Shown here: positions 1-10,738 of the stretch, piece after piece
Position numbering within the stretch: position 1 is the first letter of the stretch
How the letters are laid out: every line of letters starts with the position of its first letter
From: Collinsella sp. UBA6357
GTDB taxonomy: Bacteria; Actinomycetota; Coriobacteriia; Coriobacteriales; Coriobacteriaceae
DNA length: 64,000 nucleotides
Reading direction: 5' to 3'
NCBI GenBank assembly: GCA_002437815.1
Contig: DJRP01000030.1
Span: 212-64,211, forward strand
Made by a program: the position numbers and the translations under genes
Notes under the pieces: model-generated
The model's database searches: none
What the model was told of the DNA's origin: nothing
What the model saw: the letters and a program-made list of their open reading frames with translations, nothing else

Positions 1-15
1 CACATAGGCATACAT
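1..15 (-). CDS. 5' end of a gene running off the left edge (partial)
   Basis: On the minus strand a good ribosome binding site (AAGGAG) is followed by two in-frame-independent ATG candidates, at 15 and at 11; only up to five codons lie in the window. The spacing favours the ATG at 11, though 15 is possible. It lies about 80 bases downstream of the ABC permease stop on the same strand. Nothing can be said about its product. Confidence 0.3.
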
Positions 16-92
16 TTGGCTCCTTATTAAACTACAGGCGGTTTGCGAAACGGTTACGAAATGCAAGATTCGCTTTATTTTGCTAAAGCACC

Positions 93-1784
93 CTAGACGA
101 GATGGAGGTCCTGTCTGCAAACGCGATTGAAACAGGCGAAGGCCAGCACAAGCAAAAGCGCCGCGATGACAAAAATGATCGCTTGGGCAGCAAGAAGGCT
201 TACCTTGAGTGCCGCAAACACGGTAAGGGCAGCGCCGGCGAAGGCGATCACCATGCCGGCGACGACCGTCACCACGACGCCGCGGCCGCGCTTGACGACT
301 TCGTTGGGAGAATTCCAACCATAGTTGGGCCTACGAGCGTCGACCATCAGCCCCAACGCGCCCATGGCGGCGCAGATAGCCAGTCCCAGCAAGACACCCT
401 CGGCAACCGCTAACAACGGCACGCCGCCCGCGAGCATCAGAGCACCGGACGCCACCGCGACCGGCACGCCCCACACCATGCTGACGAGCAACTTGGCGCG
501 CATGATATCGCGCACCGGCACGGGTGCCGTCGTCATGATCCAGGCGCTCGGGCCCTCCATGCTCACCAGAACCGCACTGGGCGAGCACAGACCAAGGCAG
601 AACACGAAGATCCACGGCGTCATAAGGTCGATGAGACCTGTAAAGAGATCGGCGCCGTCCGCACCGAGCGACAGATAGTTCTGGGCGATCATGGACCCGG
701 CCGAGTCTTTGCCTGCCACCGCCATAAACAGGGAAAGCGCCAACAACATGAAGCCGCCAAAGCAGCTGTTGACCATTACCTGCGGCACGCCGAGCACCAT
801 GCGGATCTCCTTGAGAACCATGGCGCGCACCGGCGATGCGGCCCCACGCGAAGCACGGGCGACGTCGACCCTGCGCCCACCGCTGCTCGCCTCGAGCAGG
901 GCATTGACGCGCATGAAGTTTCGCGACAGCACCTCGATGGCAGCGACGACCGCCACGGCCGAGATAGCCGCAAAGGGCACCAGCTGGATCAGGGCGCCGT
1001 CGGCCGCCGCAGCGACCATGTCCGCGAGCGGATACGCGCACGCGACGGCACGCATGCCGCCGATCATCCCATCAAGGTCAAGGCCACTCATCGAGGCCGA
1101 GAGCTGCTGCGAGTTCATGCTTAACGCCATAAGAGCCAAGCTCCCCGCGACCGCAACGATCACATACATCGCGCTCGCGAACTTAAACCGTGATGAACCC
1201 ACTGCCAGCAAAAAGGCCACGAAGATGCCCAAACTCACCGGCAAGGCCGAGGCGAGCAAGATCGAGATCGGTACCGTCACGACGGACGCGACCGTAGCCG
1301 GCACGAGCATAAAGTAGACGACATACATGGGCACCATGATCACGATCGACCAGATGAGCTGCGTCACGAAGAGCGCACCCACGCGCGACAGCACCACGAT
1401 GCGGGTGGAAATCGGCAGCGCCATGGTCATGTCGTAATCACGAAAACCGAAAAGGCTGCCCGTGGCACCCACAAAGGTGAAGATGAGCGCCAGCACCGTC
1501 GTCGCCGTCACGGCAAGGCCGGGAAGCGCCTGGGGGCACAAGATACCGAAGATAACCGCAGCGGCAAGCGAGGCCACGACGGCAAGTGCGAAGAACAGCA
1601 GCTGGCGGCCGAGCAAAAACGCCTTGAAGCCGATACCGCCCGAGGCTCCGTCGCCCTTCGAGAAACCAAGCGAGCTCGACACCGACTGCATCTGCACACG
1701 GGTGAGAATGAGAAGCGCCCTAAGCGGCGAGGCGCAAGCCGTCTCTCGCCCGGTATCGGCGCCGCATGCGCTACATGAGGCCAT
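93..1784 (-). CDS. ABC-2-like exporter permease
   Basis: A 563-residue integral membrane protein with more than ten hydrophobic stretches (the first near residues 55-115), arranged like the membrane subunits of ABC-2-type exporters. It begins two bases after the stop of the ATP-binding protein, with a GGGGAGGG ribosome binding site lying over that stop, so the two are probably translationally coupled and form one transporter. It has no nucleotide-binding motif of its own. The N-terminal 25 residues are Cys-rich and soluble, and the true start could be slightly downstream. The substrate is unknown. Confidence 0.8.
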   Translation of the reverse strand: MASCSACGADTGRETACASPLRALLILTRVQMQSVSSSLGFSKGDGASGGIGFKAFLLGRQLLFFALAVVASLAAAVIFGILCPQALPGLAVTATTVLALIFTFVGATGSLFGFRDYDMTMALPISTRIVVLSRVGALFVTQLIWSIVIMVPMYVVYFMLVPATVASVVTVPISILLASALPVSLGIFVAFLLAVGSSRFKFASAMYVIVAVAGSLALMALSMNSQQLSASMSGLDLDGMIGGMRAVACAYPLADMVAAAADGALIQLVPFAAISAVAVVAAIEVLSRNFMRVNALLEASSGGRRVDVARASRGAASPVRAMVLKEIRMVLGVPQVMVNSCFGGFMLLALSLFMAVAGKDSAGSMIAQNYLSLGADGADLFTGLIDLMTPWIFVFCLGLCSPSAVLVSMEGPSAWIMTTAPVPVRDIMRAKLLVSMVWGVPVAVASGALMLAGGVPLLAVAEGVLLGLAICAAMGALGLMVDARRPNYGWNSPNEVVKRGRGVVVTVVAGMVIAFAGAALTVFAALKVSLLAAQAIIFVIAALLLVLAFACFNRVCRQDLHLV

Positions 1785-1785
1785 C

Positions 1786-2574
1786 TTAGCGACCCTCCCC
1801 GGCGTGGGCGGCGTCCGTGGGCTTGTTGCCTTCCGCGTCTTCGCCCATCACGAGCGTCATAAAGACGTCCTCAAGCGATTGGTCGCCGCGCACCTCGTCG
1901 GTATCGCCGCAGGCAAGCAGCTTGCCCGCGCGCAGGATGCCCACGCGGTTGCAGAGCTTTTCGACCACCTCGAGCACGTGCGACGAGAAGAACACGGCGC
2001 TGCCGCGATCGGCGAGCTCGCGCATCATCCCCTTGAGCTCATGGGCGGCCGCCGGGTCGAGGCCCACGAAGGGCTCATCGAGCACGAGCAGCTCCGGCTC
2101 ATGGACAAAAGCGCCGATGAGTACGAGCTTCTGTCGCATGCCGTGGCTATACGAGCCGACTTTGCTGCCCAGGGCCGCGGTGATGCCCAAGCGCTCGGCG
2201 TAGCGCTCGATGCGCTCGGCTCGCACGTCGGCCGACACCGCGAAGAGATCGGCGATGTAGTTGAGGTAGGCGATGCCCGTCATGAACTCATAGATGTCGG
2301 GATTGTCGGGCACGTAGGCGATGCGGCGCTTGCATGCGACGGGCTCGTCCGCCACGCTGTGGCCGCAGACGGTGATCGTGCCGCCGTCGATGGGCTGGGC
2401 GCCCACAATCGAACGGATAAGGGTGGTCTTGCCGGCACCGTTGTGGCCGACATAACCAAAAATGTCGCCGGCCATGACCTCGAGTGAGAGATCAGGCACG
2501 ACGACCTTGTCACCATAGGCTTTCTTGTAATGCTTGACGCTCAGCACGGGCTGCGCGGATGCGGTGGCGCTCAT
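1786..2574 (-). CDS. ABC transporter ATP-binding protein
   Basis: A 262-residue ATPase of the multidrug/bacitracin exporter type. Visible are Walker A (GHNGAGKTT), a signature region (SYSHGMRQK), Walker B (LLVLDEP) and the switch His (SSHVLE). The start at 2574 is chosen because AAGGAG lies six bases upstream; the reading frame stays open for 15 more codons but without such a site. It energises the permease encoded directly downstream. It follows hspR on the same strand after about 90 bases, with a possible TATAGT -10 in the gap, so it is likely a separate unit from the chaperone operon. Confidence 0.88.
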   Translation of the reverse strand: MSATASAQPVLSVKHYKKAYGDKVVVPDLSLEVMAGDIFGYVGHNGAGKTTLIRSIVGAQPIDGGTITVCGHSVADEPVACKRRIAYVPDNPDIYEFMTGIAYLNYIADLFAVSADVRAERIERYAERLGITAALGSKVGSYSHGMRQKLVLIGAFVHEPELLVLDEPFVGLDPAAAHELKGMMRELADRGSAVFFSSHVLEVVEKLCNRVGILRAGKLLACGDTDEVRGDQSLEDVFMTLVMGEDAEGNKPTDAAHAGEGR

Positions 2575-2661
2575 AAGCTGCTCCTTAAAATGGATCGTTA
2601 CGAGCAGACTATACGGCACCGCGCATCAGAAGCGCATCAGCGGCGCCCAAAATCGCGCGGT

Positions 2662-3078
2662 CTAAATCTCGCCGCCGGTACCCAAGAGCTTGCGCATGAC
2701 CTGCTCGGGGTTGACCGAGCCGTCGCGCGGCGCCAAGGCGGTGATCTTCTTCTGCATCTTGAACTCGTGCAACTCGTCCTCGAGCTGACGCACACGAGCG
2801 CGAAGCTTCTCGTTCTCGCGCTCGCGCTCCTCGGCACGTTCCTTCATATCGAGGATGCGCACGACGCCGGCAAGATTGATGCCCTCGTCGGTGAGTTGGT
2901 TGATGAGTTCGAGGCGCTCGATATCGGCACGCGAGTAGAGACGTGTGTTGCCACCCGAGCGTTGCGGGTTTACCAGACCCTTGGACTCGTAGACGCGCAG
3001 GGTCTGCGGATGCATGCCGGTCAACTCGGCCGCCACACTGATCATATACAGCGGTTTATTCCTGTTATCCTCAGCCAT
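2662..3078 (-). CDS. hspR: Heat-shock repressor HspR (MerR family)
   Basis: A 138-residue MerR-type regulator: the winged helix-turn-helix covers residues ~10-75 (hallmark TLRVYESKGLV and NTRLYSRADIERL), followed by an Arg/Glu-rich coiled coil (~80-110). In actinobacteria HspR represses dnaK operons using DnaK as co-repressor. Its position as last gene of dnaK-grpE-dnaJ-hspR supports the name. It is separated from dnaJ by a ~100-bp structured repeat rather than being tightly coupled, which may uncouple its expression from the chaperones. Confidence 0.9.
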   Translation of the reverse strand: MAEDNRNKPLYMISVAAELTGMHPQTLRVYESKGLVNPQRSGGNTRLYSRADIERLELINQLTDEGINLAGVVRILDMKERAEERERENEKLRARVRQLEDELHEFKMQKKITALAPRDGSVNPEQVMRKLLGTGGEI

Positions 3079-3117
3079 GTATCCCAGACCCCTTGTCTTC
3101 TCATTTGATCCCGTCGT

Positions 3118-3223
3118 TCCGGGTTTTCCAAGTGCCGCAGATTGCCCGATCAGAGGAGCGCCGCGTACTTAGGTACGCAAGCGACGGTTTGAGGGGCAAG
3201 GTGCGGTGCTTGGGAAAGCCGGG
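3118..3223. repeat. Multi-stem dispersed repeat, copy 1
   Basis: Nested inverted repeats. The outer stem runs from CCGGG at 3118 to CCGGG ending at 3223, then come GTGCCGCA with TGCGGTGC, and TTGCCC with GGGCAA. The central hairpin is GCGTACTTAGGTACGC (3163-3178), flanked by conserved GAGGAGCG and AGCGACGGTTTGA. It abuts the dnaJ stop. A second copy is at 32061-32158, with 37 of 40 core bases identical. Confidence 0.8.
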
Positions 3224-4189
3224 CTAATACGTGCCGCGATAGCGATCCACCTTCTCGCGATAATCGCGATGATCGGCTTCGCGCAACTTCTCCATGGTAG
3301 CGCGCTCCTCGTCGGTCAGGCTCGTGGGAACCGCAACCTTAATCTCGACGAGCAGGGCACCCGTGCGACCACGGTGCTTGACGTCGGGCGCGCCCATATC
3401 CTTGAAGCGGAACTTCTTGCCCGTCTGGGTGCCCGCCGGCACTTTGAGGCGCACCGTGGCGCCACCGGGCGTGGGCACGTCGACCGTGCAACCGAGGGCG
3501 GCCTCGTAGATGCTGATCGGCACCTCCATCGTCACGTCGGCACCCCTGCGCTTGAACAGCGGATGCTCCTCGACATGCGTAGTCACCACAAGGTCACCGC
3601 GCTCGCCGCCGTTGACACCGTACTCGCCGCGACGCTTGTAGCGCAGCTTGCCGCCATCGACCGCGCCCGCGGGCACCGAGACCGTGATGGTCTGCTGCTC
3701 GCCCGTGGAGGGGATCCGGTAGGTGACCTTATGCGTCACGCCACGGAAGGCGTCCTCGGCCGTCACGTCAACGGTCAGCGACAGGTCGCCGCCTTTGCGC
3801 GAGCGGCTACGACCGGTACCGGCGGCACCCGCAGCCCCGCCGAAGCCAGAACCCCAATCGCTACCCCAGGCTCCGTTGCCGCTGAAGATGCTGTCGAAGA
3901 TGTCTCCCCAGCCGCTCGCACCGGCGGCACCGCCATAGCCGGCACCATATGCGCCGCCGCCCGCACCCGGCATGCCGCCGAACATGAGCATCTGGTCGTA
4001 CTCTTTGCGCTTCTTGGGATCCGAGAGCGTCTCGTACGCCTCGCTGATCTCCTTGAACTTTTGCTCGTCACCGCCGGCATCGGGGTGATACTTCACCGCG
4101 AGCTTGCGAAACGCGCTCTTGATTTCTTTATCGGAGGCGTTCTTCGACACGCCGAGGACATCGTAGAACGTCTTGTTACCCTGAGGCAT
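3224..4189 (-). CDS. dnaJ: DnaJ-family co-chaperone without zinc finger
   Basis: A 321-residue J-protein. The J domain occupies residues 5-70 with the HPD motif at 35-37, followed by a Gly-rich linker (~75-135) and the two beta-sandwich substrate-binding domains. The CxxCxGxG zinc repeats of type I DnaJ are absent, so it is a type II (CbpA/DnaJ2-like) protein. It stimulates DnaK ATPase and delivers substrates. The start at 4189 is preferred over a TTG eight codons upstream because GGGAGG precedes it. It lies third in the heat-shock operon. Confidence 0.9.
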   Translation of the reverse strand: MPQGNKTFYDVLGVSKNASDKEIKSAFRKLAVKYHPDAGGDEQKFKEISEAYETLSDPKKRKEYDQMLMFGGMPGAGGGAYGAGYGGAAGASGWGDIFDSIFSGNGAWGSDWGSGFGGAAGAAGTGRSRSRKGGDLSLTVDVTAEDAFRGVTHKVTYRIPSTGEQQTITVSVPAGAVDGGKLRYKRRGEYGVNGGERGDLVVTTHVEEHPLFKRRGADVTMEVPISIYEAALGCTVDVPTPGGATVRLKVPAGTQTGKKFRFKDMGAPDVKHRGRTGALLVEIKVAVPTSLTDEERATMEKLREADHRDYREKVDRYRGTY

Positions 4190-4253
4190 CTCGAACCTCC
4201 CTTTCGTCTTCAACTTATAAGGGCCCCGGGTGTTGACCCGGAGCCCTCGTCAA

Positions 4254-5096
4254 TTACTCCTCGGTGCCCTCGGCCTTATCTGCCGAGGCATCTTCGCCGG
4301 CCTCGTCGGGCTCCGGCGCGGGGCGCTTCTCGCCGCCGTAGGTCACCGTGACCATCGCCGAACGCAAGATGCGGTCGGCCATGCGGTAGCCCTTCTGGTA
4401 CACGTCGTTGACGGTCTCGTCGTACTGCGAGGCGTCCTCGACGCGACCCACGGCTTGGTGCTCAAGCGGATTAAAGGCCTCGCCCTTGGGGTCGATCGCC
4501 TCGACGCCCTCGTGCGAGAACACGTCGAGCAGCTTGGCGTGCACCGCATCCACGCCGTCGACGAACTGCTTGAAGTCATCGGACAGCTCCTGGGTGCGGG
4601 CATGATCGAGCGCACGCTCGATGTCGTCCACCACGGGCAGCAGCGAGGTCACGAGCTTCTCGGTCGCGCGCTCGCGCTCGGCCAGACGCTCGTTCGCCGT
4701 GCGGCGGCGGAAGTTCTCCCAGTCGGCCTGGAGGCGTGCGGTGCGCTCGGTGGCGTCCTTCGCCTTGCCCTCGGCGGCCTTCTGGGCCTCGGCAGCCGCA
4801 TCGAGCTCAGCGCGAACATCGGCGAGCTCCTTTTGCGCCTGCTCGAACTTCAGCTTGAAGTCGTTGTCGGCGGCTTCCTCGCCGGCGCGGATGGCGGCCT
4901 CGACCATCTCGTCCTCGGTCATCGTCGCCTCCTCATTCGTATCCTCTGCCTGGTTCTCGGCGGCCTTGGCAGCCTCGGCCTCGGTGGCCTCGGTGTCGGC
5001 GGCCTCTACGGGAATCTTCACGTCCTTCTCCTCAGAGTCAACGGGGGCGGCGGCGCTGGCGGCCGCCGTCTCCGTGCGAGCTTTACGGGCGGACAT
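4254..5096 (-). CDS. grpE: Nucleotide exchange factor GrpE
   Basis: A 280-residue protein. The long N-terminal ~75 residues are acidic and Ala/Glu-rich, then come the coiled coil (~80-140, ending LQADWENFRRRTANER) and the GrpE core, with the C-terminal beta domain (HQAVG; YQKGYRMADRILRSAMV). It releases ADP from DnaK. It starts two bases after the dnaK stop. The protein is longer than typical GrpE (about 200 residues) because of the N-terminal extension. Confidence 0.95.
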   Translation of the reverse strand: MSARKARTETAAASAAAPVDSEEKDVKIPVEAADTEATEAEAAKAAENQAEDTNEEATMTEDEMVEAAIRAGEEAADNDFKLKFEQAQKELADVRAELDAAAEAQKAAEGKAKDATERTARLQADWENFRRRTANERLAERERATEKLVTSLLPVVDDIERALDHARTQELSDDFKQFVDGVDAVHAKLLDVFSHEGVEAIDPKGEAFNPLEHQAVGRVEDASQYDETVNDVYQKGYRMADRILRSAMVTVTYGGEKRPAPEPDEAGEDASADKAEGTEE

Positions 5097-5098
5097 GA

Positions 5099-7000
<1,902 letters not shown>

Positions 7001-7109
7001 TTGGGAATCCCTTTCTCTCGTGCTTTTGCGCCGGCGGGCGGGATCTCCCGCGGCGCTCTGGCTTTTCGTTCGAGATGTAGTGTATCCCCTTATGCGCCGA
7101 AATATACAA

Positions 7110-7134
7110 AATCTAAGTCATTCCATATAAGATT
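7110..7134 (-). promoter_or_regulatory. Imperfect inverted repeat upstream of dnaK, candidate HspR operator
   Basis: AATCTA and TAAGATT face each other across about 12 bases, ~110 bases upstream of dnaK in the only AT-rich part of the upstream region. TATATT nearby could be a -10. The classical HAIR sequence (CTTGAGT-N7-ACTCAAG) was not found as a full pair here. Confidence 0.3.
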
Positions 7135-7230
7135 TTTTATCACTGCGAGTTTAGGTTCACAAAACCGCAGGTGATCGATCTGTCTGACATCCGAAGGAAG
7201 TTGCTGTGATCTACACGGAAGACGCTGCCG

Positions 7231-7330
7231 GACGGTTTTTAGGACCAAAGCGTCCATCAGCGTCGCCTGTGTCCTCTTGAGATGCATAGCTGGACGGTTT
7301 TGCGCGGAATAGTGTCCAGCCATGTCGCCT
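7231..7330. repeat. Two degenerate tandem units, 62-bp period
   Basis: GACGGTTTT, then 12 bases, GTCCA, five bases and GTCGCCT occurs at 7231 and again at 7293 with the same internal spacing. The sequence between these blocks is not conserved. The rest of the dnaK-ferredoxin gap (7001-7599) shows no convincing gene; it also holds CAAAACCGCAGGT near 7159-7171, a motif shared with other intergenic repeats in the window. Confidence 0.5.
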
Positions 7331-7599
7331 TCCACATCTCGGCAGACGATTCTTCGGGCCGCCCACCCCACACTCCATCTGTGGCCGACCTGCCTATTAT
7401 TTCGAGTATGCTTGAGTTAACATCTTCCCAGCTCAGCGCCCTCAGCAGGCGATTTTTCAGTAAGCCACGGTTGACTCGGCGAACGGTATGTAGAAGGGCG
7501 CCAGAGGGTATTGCAAACGCCCGCTCCCGTGGTATGTTTTTGCCCGAATCAAACCGGCGCGCATCGCCTGTCGCACCGGTCAACAGAGAGGAAACTACC

Positions 7600-7785
7600 A
7601 TGGCTCATCCCGTAATTGATGCCGACGAGTGCATCGCTTGTGGCGTTTGCGTCGACTCCTGCCCCCAGGGCGTTCTGGAGCTCCAGGACACCGCTACCGT
7701 GACCGACGAGGATTCCTGCATCGCCTGTGGCGTTTGCCAGGACTCTTGCCCGGCCGGCGCGATCACCGAGATCGTCGAGGAGTAA
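7600..7785 (+). CDS. Two-[4Fe-4S] ferredoxin
   Basis: A 61-residue clostridial-type ferredoxin with two CxxCxxCxxxCP clusters (CIACGVCVDSCP and CIACGVCQDSCP), each able to bind a [4Fe-4S] centre. It is a low-potential electron carrier in the cytosol. The start is set by AGAGAGG seven bases upstream; the longer open frame to 7282 lacks support. It is a single-gene unit, with a strong terminator 45 bases after the stop. Confidence 0.95.
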   Translation: MAHPVIDADECIACGVCVDSCPQGVLELQDTATVTDEDSCIACGVCQDSCPAGAITEIVEE

Positions 7786-7828
7786 GCGCTCCCTTCGCAT
7801 CCGTGCACCCCGAAGTACACCGTGCACC

Positions 7829-7871
7829 AAAAGACCCCCGTTGCATTCGCCTGCAACGGGGGTCTTTTTAT
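7829..7871 (+). terminator. Rho-independent terminator after ferredoxin gene
   Basis: A 15-bp stem beginning AAGACCCCCGTTGCA closes on its complement across TTCGCC and is followed by TTTTTAT. Confidence 0.92.
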
Positions 7872-7905
7872 ATCGGAAGCATGAAAAAGTGCGCTGGTGA
7901 TGGCG

Positions 7906-8454
7906 CTAGGACAGATCGTCCTCGTAGGGCAAGACCTCGGCTAGGTAACCCTTGGCACGCAGCATCTCCTCGATATCGTCAAGCGCCTCCTCGCTGTCGG
8001 CGGCAATGCGATGAAAGTGATAGCCGCTGGTCACGGTGAGCAGCGGAAAGCTCTTGCCGCTCTTGATGGCCTCAAGATAGCGCTCGACGTCGCGACGGTT
8101 GCGAATATCCAGATCGGCCTGGATCTTGCCGTAGACGCGATGGTTGACGATCACGTTGAGCACGGCGCCGCCCATGTCGACGATGCTCGTGAGCTCATCG
8201 GCCATCTCGTCCAGACCATGGCGCACCTTGACCAGGCGCGTCGGCACCGCCGGGCTATGCTCGGCAGCCTGCAGCACGTAGCCGCGATTGGTGGCGACCA
8301 CATCATGCCCATCGGCGCGCAGCAGGGCGATATCCTGCACCACGACCTGGCGGCTCACGCCTACCGCGCGCGCCAACGCACTGCCCGACACAGGCCCGGT
8401 CGCGCTTCCCAGCTCGGCAAGTATCGCCACGCGGCGCTCGTCGCCGGTCATCAC
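7906..8454 (-). CDS. niaR: NAD-biosynthesis repressor NiaR (HTH plus 3H domain)
   Basis: A 182-residue protein with an HTH_11-type winged helix (residues ~8-60; GSALARAVGVSRQVVVQDI) and a C-terminal 3H domain, whose conserved His clusters appear as VRHGLDEM, VNHRVYG and GYHFHRI. In Firmicutes NiaR (YrxA) represses NAD genes when nicotinic acid is present. It overlaps nadC by four bases (ATGA) as last gene of nadA-nadB-nadC-niaR, so it probably feeds back on its own operon through the palindrome upstream of nadA. Confidence 0.88.
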   Translation of the reverse strand: MMTGDERRVAILAELGSATGPVSGSALARAVGVSRQVVVQDIALLRADGHDVVATNRGYVLQAAEHSPAVPTRLVKVRHGLDEMADELTSIVDMGGAVLNVIVNHRVYGKIQADLDIRNRRDVERYLEAIKSGKSFPLLTVTSGYHFHRIAADSEEALDDIEEMLRAKGYLAEVLPYEDDLS

Positions 8455-9311
8455 TCACCGTCCAACATACGCAGATGCTTAAGCGACAGGTCGAGGATCG
8501 GGGCGGAATGCGTCAGAGCGCCCGAGCTGATGTAATCGACACCCAGATCGGCAAGCGCCCGGATGTTGCTGGCATCGACGTTGCCGGAGCATTCGGTCTT
8601 GGCCCGCCCGCCGATCAGCTTGATCGCGGCGGCCATATCGTCGTGGCTCATGTTGTCGAGCATGATGATGTCGGCACCGGCCTCGACTGCTTCGCGCACC
8701 ATATCGAGGTCCTCGCACTCGATCTCGACCGTCGCGGTGAAGGACGCATGGGCGCGGGCCATCTCGATCGCGCGGGCCACACCACCCGCGGCATCGATGT
8801 GGTTGTCCTTGAGCATGACGGCCGTCGAGAGGTTGTAGCGATGGTTGCGCCCGCCGCCGATCTCGACCGCGGCTTTCTCGAAGACGCGCATGTTGGGCGT
8901 AGTCTTGCGCGTGTCGACAAGCACGGTACCCGTACCCTCGAGAGCGGCTGCCATGTTATGCGTATAGGTGGCGATACCGCTCATGCGCTGCAGGTAGTTG
9001 AGCGCCACACGCTCGCCCGACAGCAGCACGCGCGCATCACCGCGCACCTGACCCACATGGTCGCCCGCGTGCACCGCGGCACCGTCGGCAACGTCGAAGA
9101 TCACGCTTGTCTCGGGGTCGAGCAGGGCAAAGGTGCGCGCGAACACATCAAGGCCCGCGATGATGCCGTTCGCCTTGGCGATCAGCTCCACCGTGGCGGG
9201 ACGCGCCTGGGGGCACACGCTCGCGGTGCTCACGTCCTCGAACGTGATGTCCTCGCGCAGGGCCTGCAGGATCAGGTCGTCGGCGTTGAGTTTCATGGTG
9301 ATGGGATTCAT
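8451..9311 (-). CDS. nadC: Quinolinate phosphoribosyltransferase (decarboxylating)
   Basis: A 286-residue enzyme converting quinolinate and PRPP to nicotinate mononucleotide. Diagnostic stretches are the N-terminal ALREDITFEDVST, the active-site DTRKTTPNMR followed by EIGGGRNHRYNL, LKDNHI, and the C-terminal EIECEDLD and SSGALTHSAPILDLSLK. It lies 13 bases after nadB and overlaps niaR by four. M6 is a possible alternative start; both have only modest ribosome binding sites. Confidence 0.96.
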   Translation of the reverse strand: MNPITMKLNADDLILQALREDITFEDVSTASVCPQARPATVELIAKANGIIAGLDVFARTFALLDPETSVIFDVADGAAVHAGDHVGQVRGDARVLLSGERVALNYLQRMSGIATYTHNMAAALEGTGTVLVDTRKTTPNMRVFEKAAVEIGGGRNHRYNLSTAVMLKDNHIDAAGGVARAIEMARAHASFTATVEIECEDLDMVREAVEAGADIIMLDNMSHDDMAAAIKLIGGRAKTECSGNVDASNIRALADLGVDYISSGALTHSAPILDLSLKHLRMLDGE

Positions 9312-9324
9312 GGTCTACTCCTTT

Positions 9325-10692
9325 TTACGCCTGCGTTCCAAACGATGCGGCGAGCTCGTCGATGGCAAGGTTCACATCATCGAGTTTGCGATGACGCCCA
9401 TCGAGCGCGGGCTCTCCCGACGCCTCGACAGCAAGCGAAGCCCCGGTGCGCATATGCCACGCGGCGCGACGACCCCATACGAGCGACTCGAGCAGGCTGT
9501 TGGACGCCAGGCGGTTCTTGCCGTGCACACCGTTGCAGGCCGTCTCGCCAGCGGCGTACAGGCGCGGCATGCTCGTGCAACCGTCCTTGTCGACCCACAC
9601 GCCGCCCATAAAGTAGTGCTGCGTGGGCACCACGGGGATCGGCTCGTCCAGGATATCGCGGCCGTCCTCGAGGCAGCGCTCGCGGATGTTGGCAAAGTGG
9701 TTTTTGACCACATCGCGCTCGACGGGGTCAAAGCTCAGCCACTCATGCTCGGCGCCGTCCTTTTTCATCTGCTCCTTGATGGCGGCGGCCACCACGTCAC
9801 GCGGCTGCAGCTCGTCGGTAAAGCGCTCGCCGTTCGCGTCGAGCAGCACGGCGCCCTCGCCGCGGCAGCTCTCGCTGATCAAGAACGTGCGGCCCGGCTG
9901 CGGCGAGAACAGGCCCGTGGGGTGGATCTGCACGTAGTCAAGATGCTCGCAGCGAACACCGTGCTCCGTGGCGATATAGCACGCATCGCCGGTGAGCTGC
10001 GGATAATTGGTCGAATGGTCGTAGGCGCCACCGATGCCGCCGGTAGCCCACAGCGTGTTTGCCGCATGGATCTCAAAGGGCTCGCCCGCTCCCGCCGCGC
10101 CGGCACGGCCGTCAAGCTCGTCGGCGGGGCGCGTCGAGTTGTCCTCGGTCACGGAAACCGCCGCGACGCCCGTGCAGACGACTGCGCCGTCGCGCTTTTC
10201 GGTGAGGATGTCGGTCATGGCCACGTGCTCCAAGATCTGCACGTTACCGAGCTTTCGCACCGCGGCGAGCAGCTTGGTCGTGATCTCCTTGCCCGTGATA
10301 TCGGCATGGAAGGCGATGCGCGGGCGGCTGTGCGCACCTTCGCGGGTGAAATCGAGGCTGCCGTCGGCCTTGCGCTCAAAGTCCACGCCCATCGCGATCA
10401 GGTCGTTGATGACCGAGCGACTCGAGCGGATCATGATGTCCACGCTCTCGCGGCGGTTCTCGTAGTGCCCGGCGTGCATGGTGTCCTCAAAGAACGCGTC
10501 GTAGTCATCGCCTTCGGGCAGCACGCAGATGCCGCCCTGGGCAAGCATCGAGTCGCACTCGTCCACGTCTCCCTTGCTGAGCATCACCACGCGCGTCGTC
10601 GCGGGCAGGTTGAGCGCGGCATAGAGCCCCGCCACGCCACAACCGGCAATCAACACGTCACAGTCCATGTTCCGGTACGTCTTGGATTCCAT
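9325..10692 (-). CDS. nadB: L-aspartate oxidase (short form)
   Basis: A 455-residue flavoenzyme oxidising L-aspartate to iminoaspartate for NadA. It has the FAD Rossmann motif (AGCGVAGLYAAL, ~15-26), the flavin loop MLAQGGI, HPTG...ISESCRGEGA with NGERFTDELQPRDVVAAAI, and the C-terminal FAD segment LYAAGETACNGVHGKNRLASNSLLES. It is about 80 residues shorter than E. coli NadB, lacking most of the C-terminal helical domain. It belongs to the minus-strand nad operon and is separated from nadA by a strong hairpin. Confidence 0.93.
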   Translation of the reverse strand: MESKTYRNMDCDVLIAGCGVAGLYAALNLPATTRVVMLSKGDVDECDSMLAQGGICVLPEGDDYDAFFEDTMHAGHYENRRESVDIMIRSSRSVINDLIAMGVDFERKADGSLDFTREGAHSRPRIAFHADITGKEITTKLLAAVRKLGNVQILEHVAMTDILTEKRDGAVVCTGVAAVSVTEDNSTRPADELDGRAGAAGAGEPFEIHAANTLWATGGIGGAYDHSTNYPQLTGDACYIATEHGVRCEHLDYVQIHPTGLFSPQPGRTFLISESCRGEGAVLLDANGERFTDELQPRDVVAAAIKEQMKKDGAEHEWLSFDPVERDVVKNHFANIRERCLEDGRDILDEPIPVVPTQHYFMGGVWVDKDGCTSMPRLYAAGETACNGVHGKNRLASNSLLESLVWGRRAAWHMRTGASLAVEASGEPALDGRHRKLDDVNLAIDELAASFGTQA

Positions 10693-10707
10693 CGTTTACT
10701 CCTATCC

Positions 10708-10738
10708 ATAAGACAAAGGGAACGTCCCTTTGTCTTAT
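10708..10738. promoter_or_regulatory. Perfect hairpin between nadA and nadB
   Basis: A 14-bp stem (ATAAGACAAAGGGA and its complement) closes on a 3-base loop. It includes the nadA stop codon at 10735-10737 and is followed by few T residues on the minus strand, so it may attenuate or stabilise the nadA message rather than fully terminate. Confidence 0.6.

Noticed and set aside
7405..7420. CTTGAGT as an HspR HAIR site
   Set aside because: Only a single half-site; the inverted partner at seven bases is missing, and it is 400 bases from dnaK. A second lone copy is at 31071.
7282..7599. Upstream extension of the ferredoxin
   Set aside because: No ribosome binding site, and ferredoxins of this kind begin at the chosen Met.
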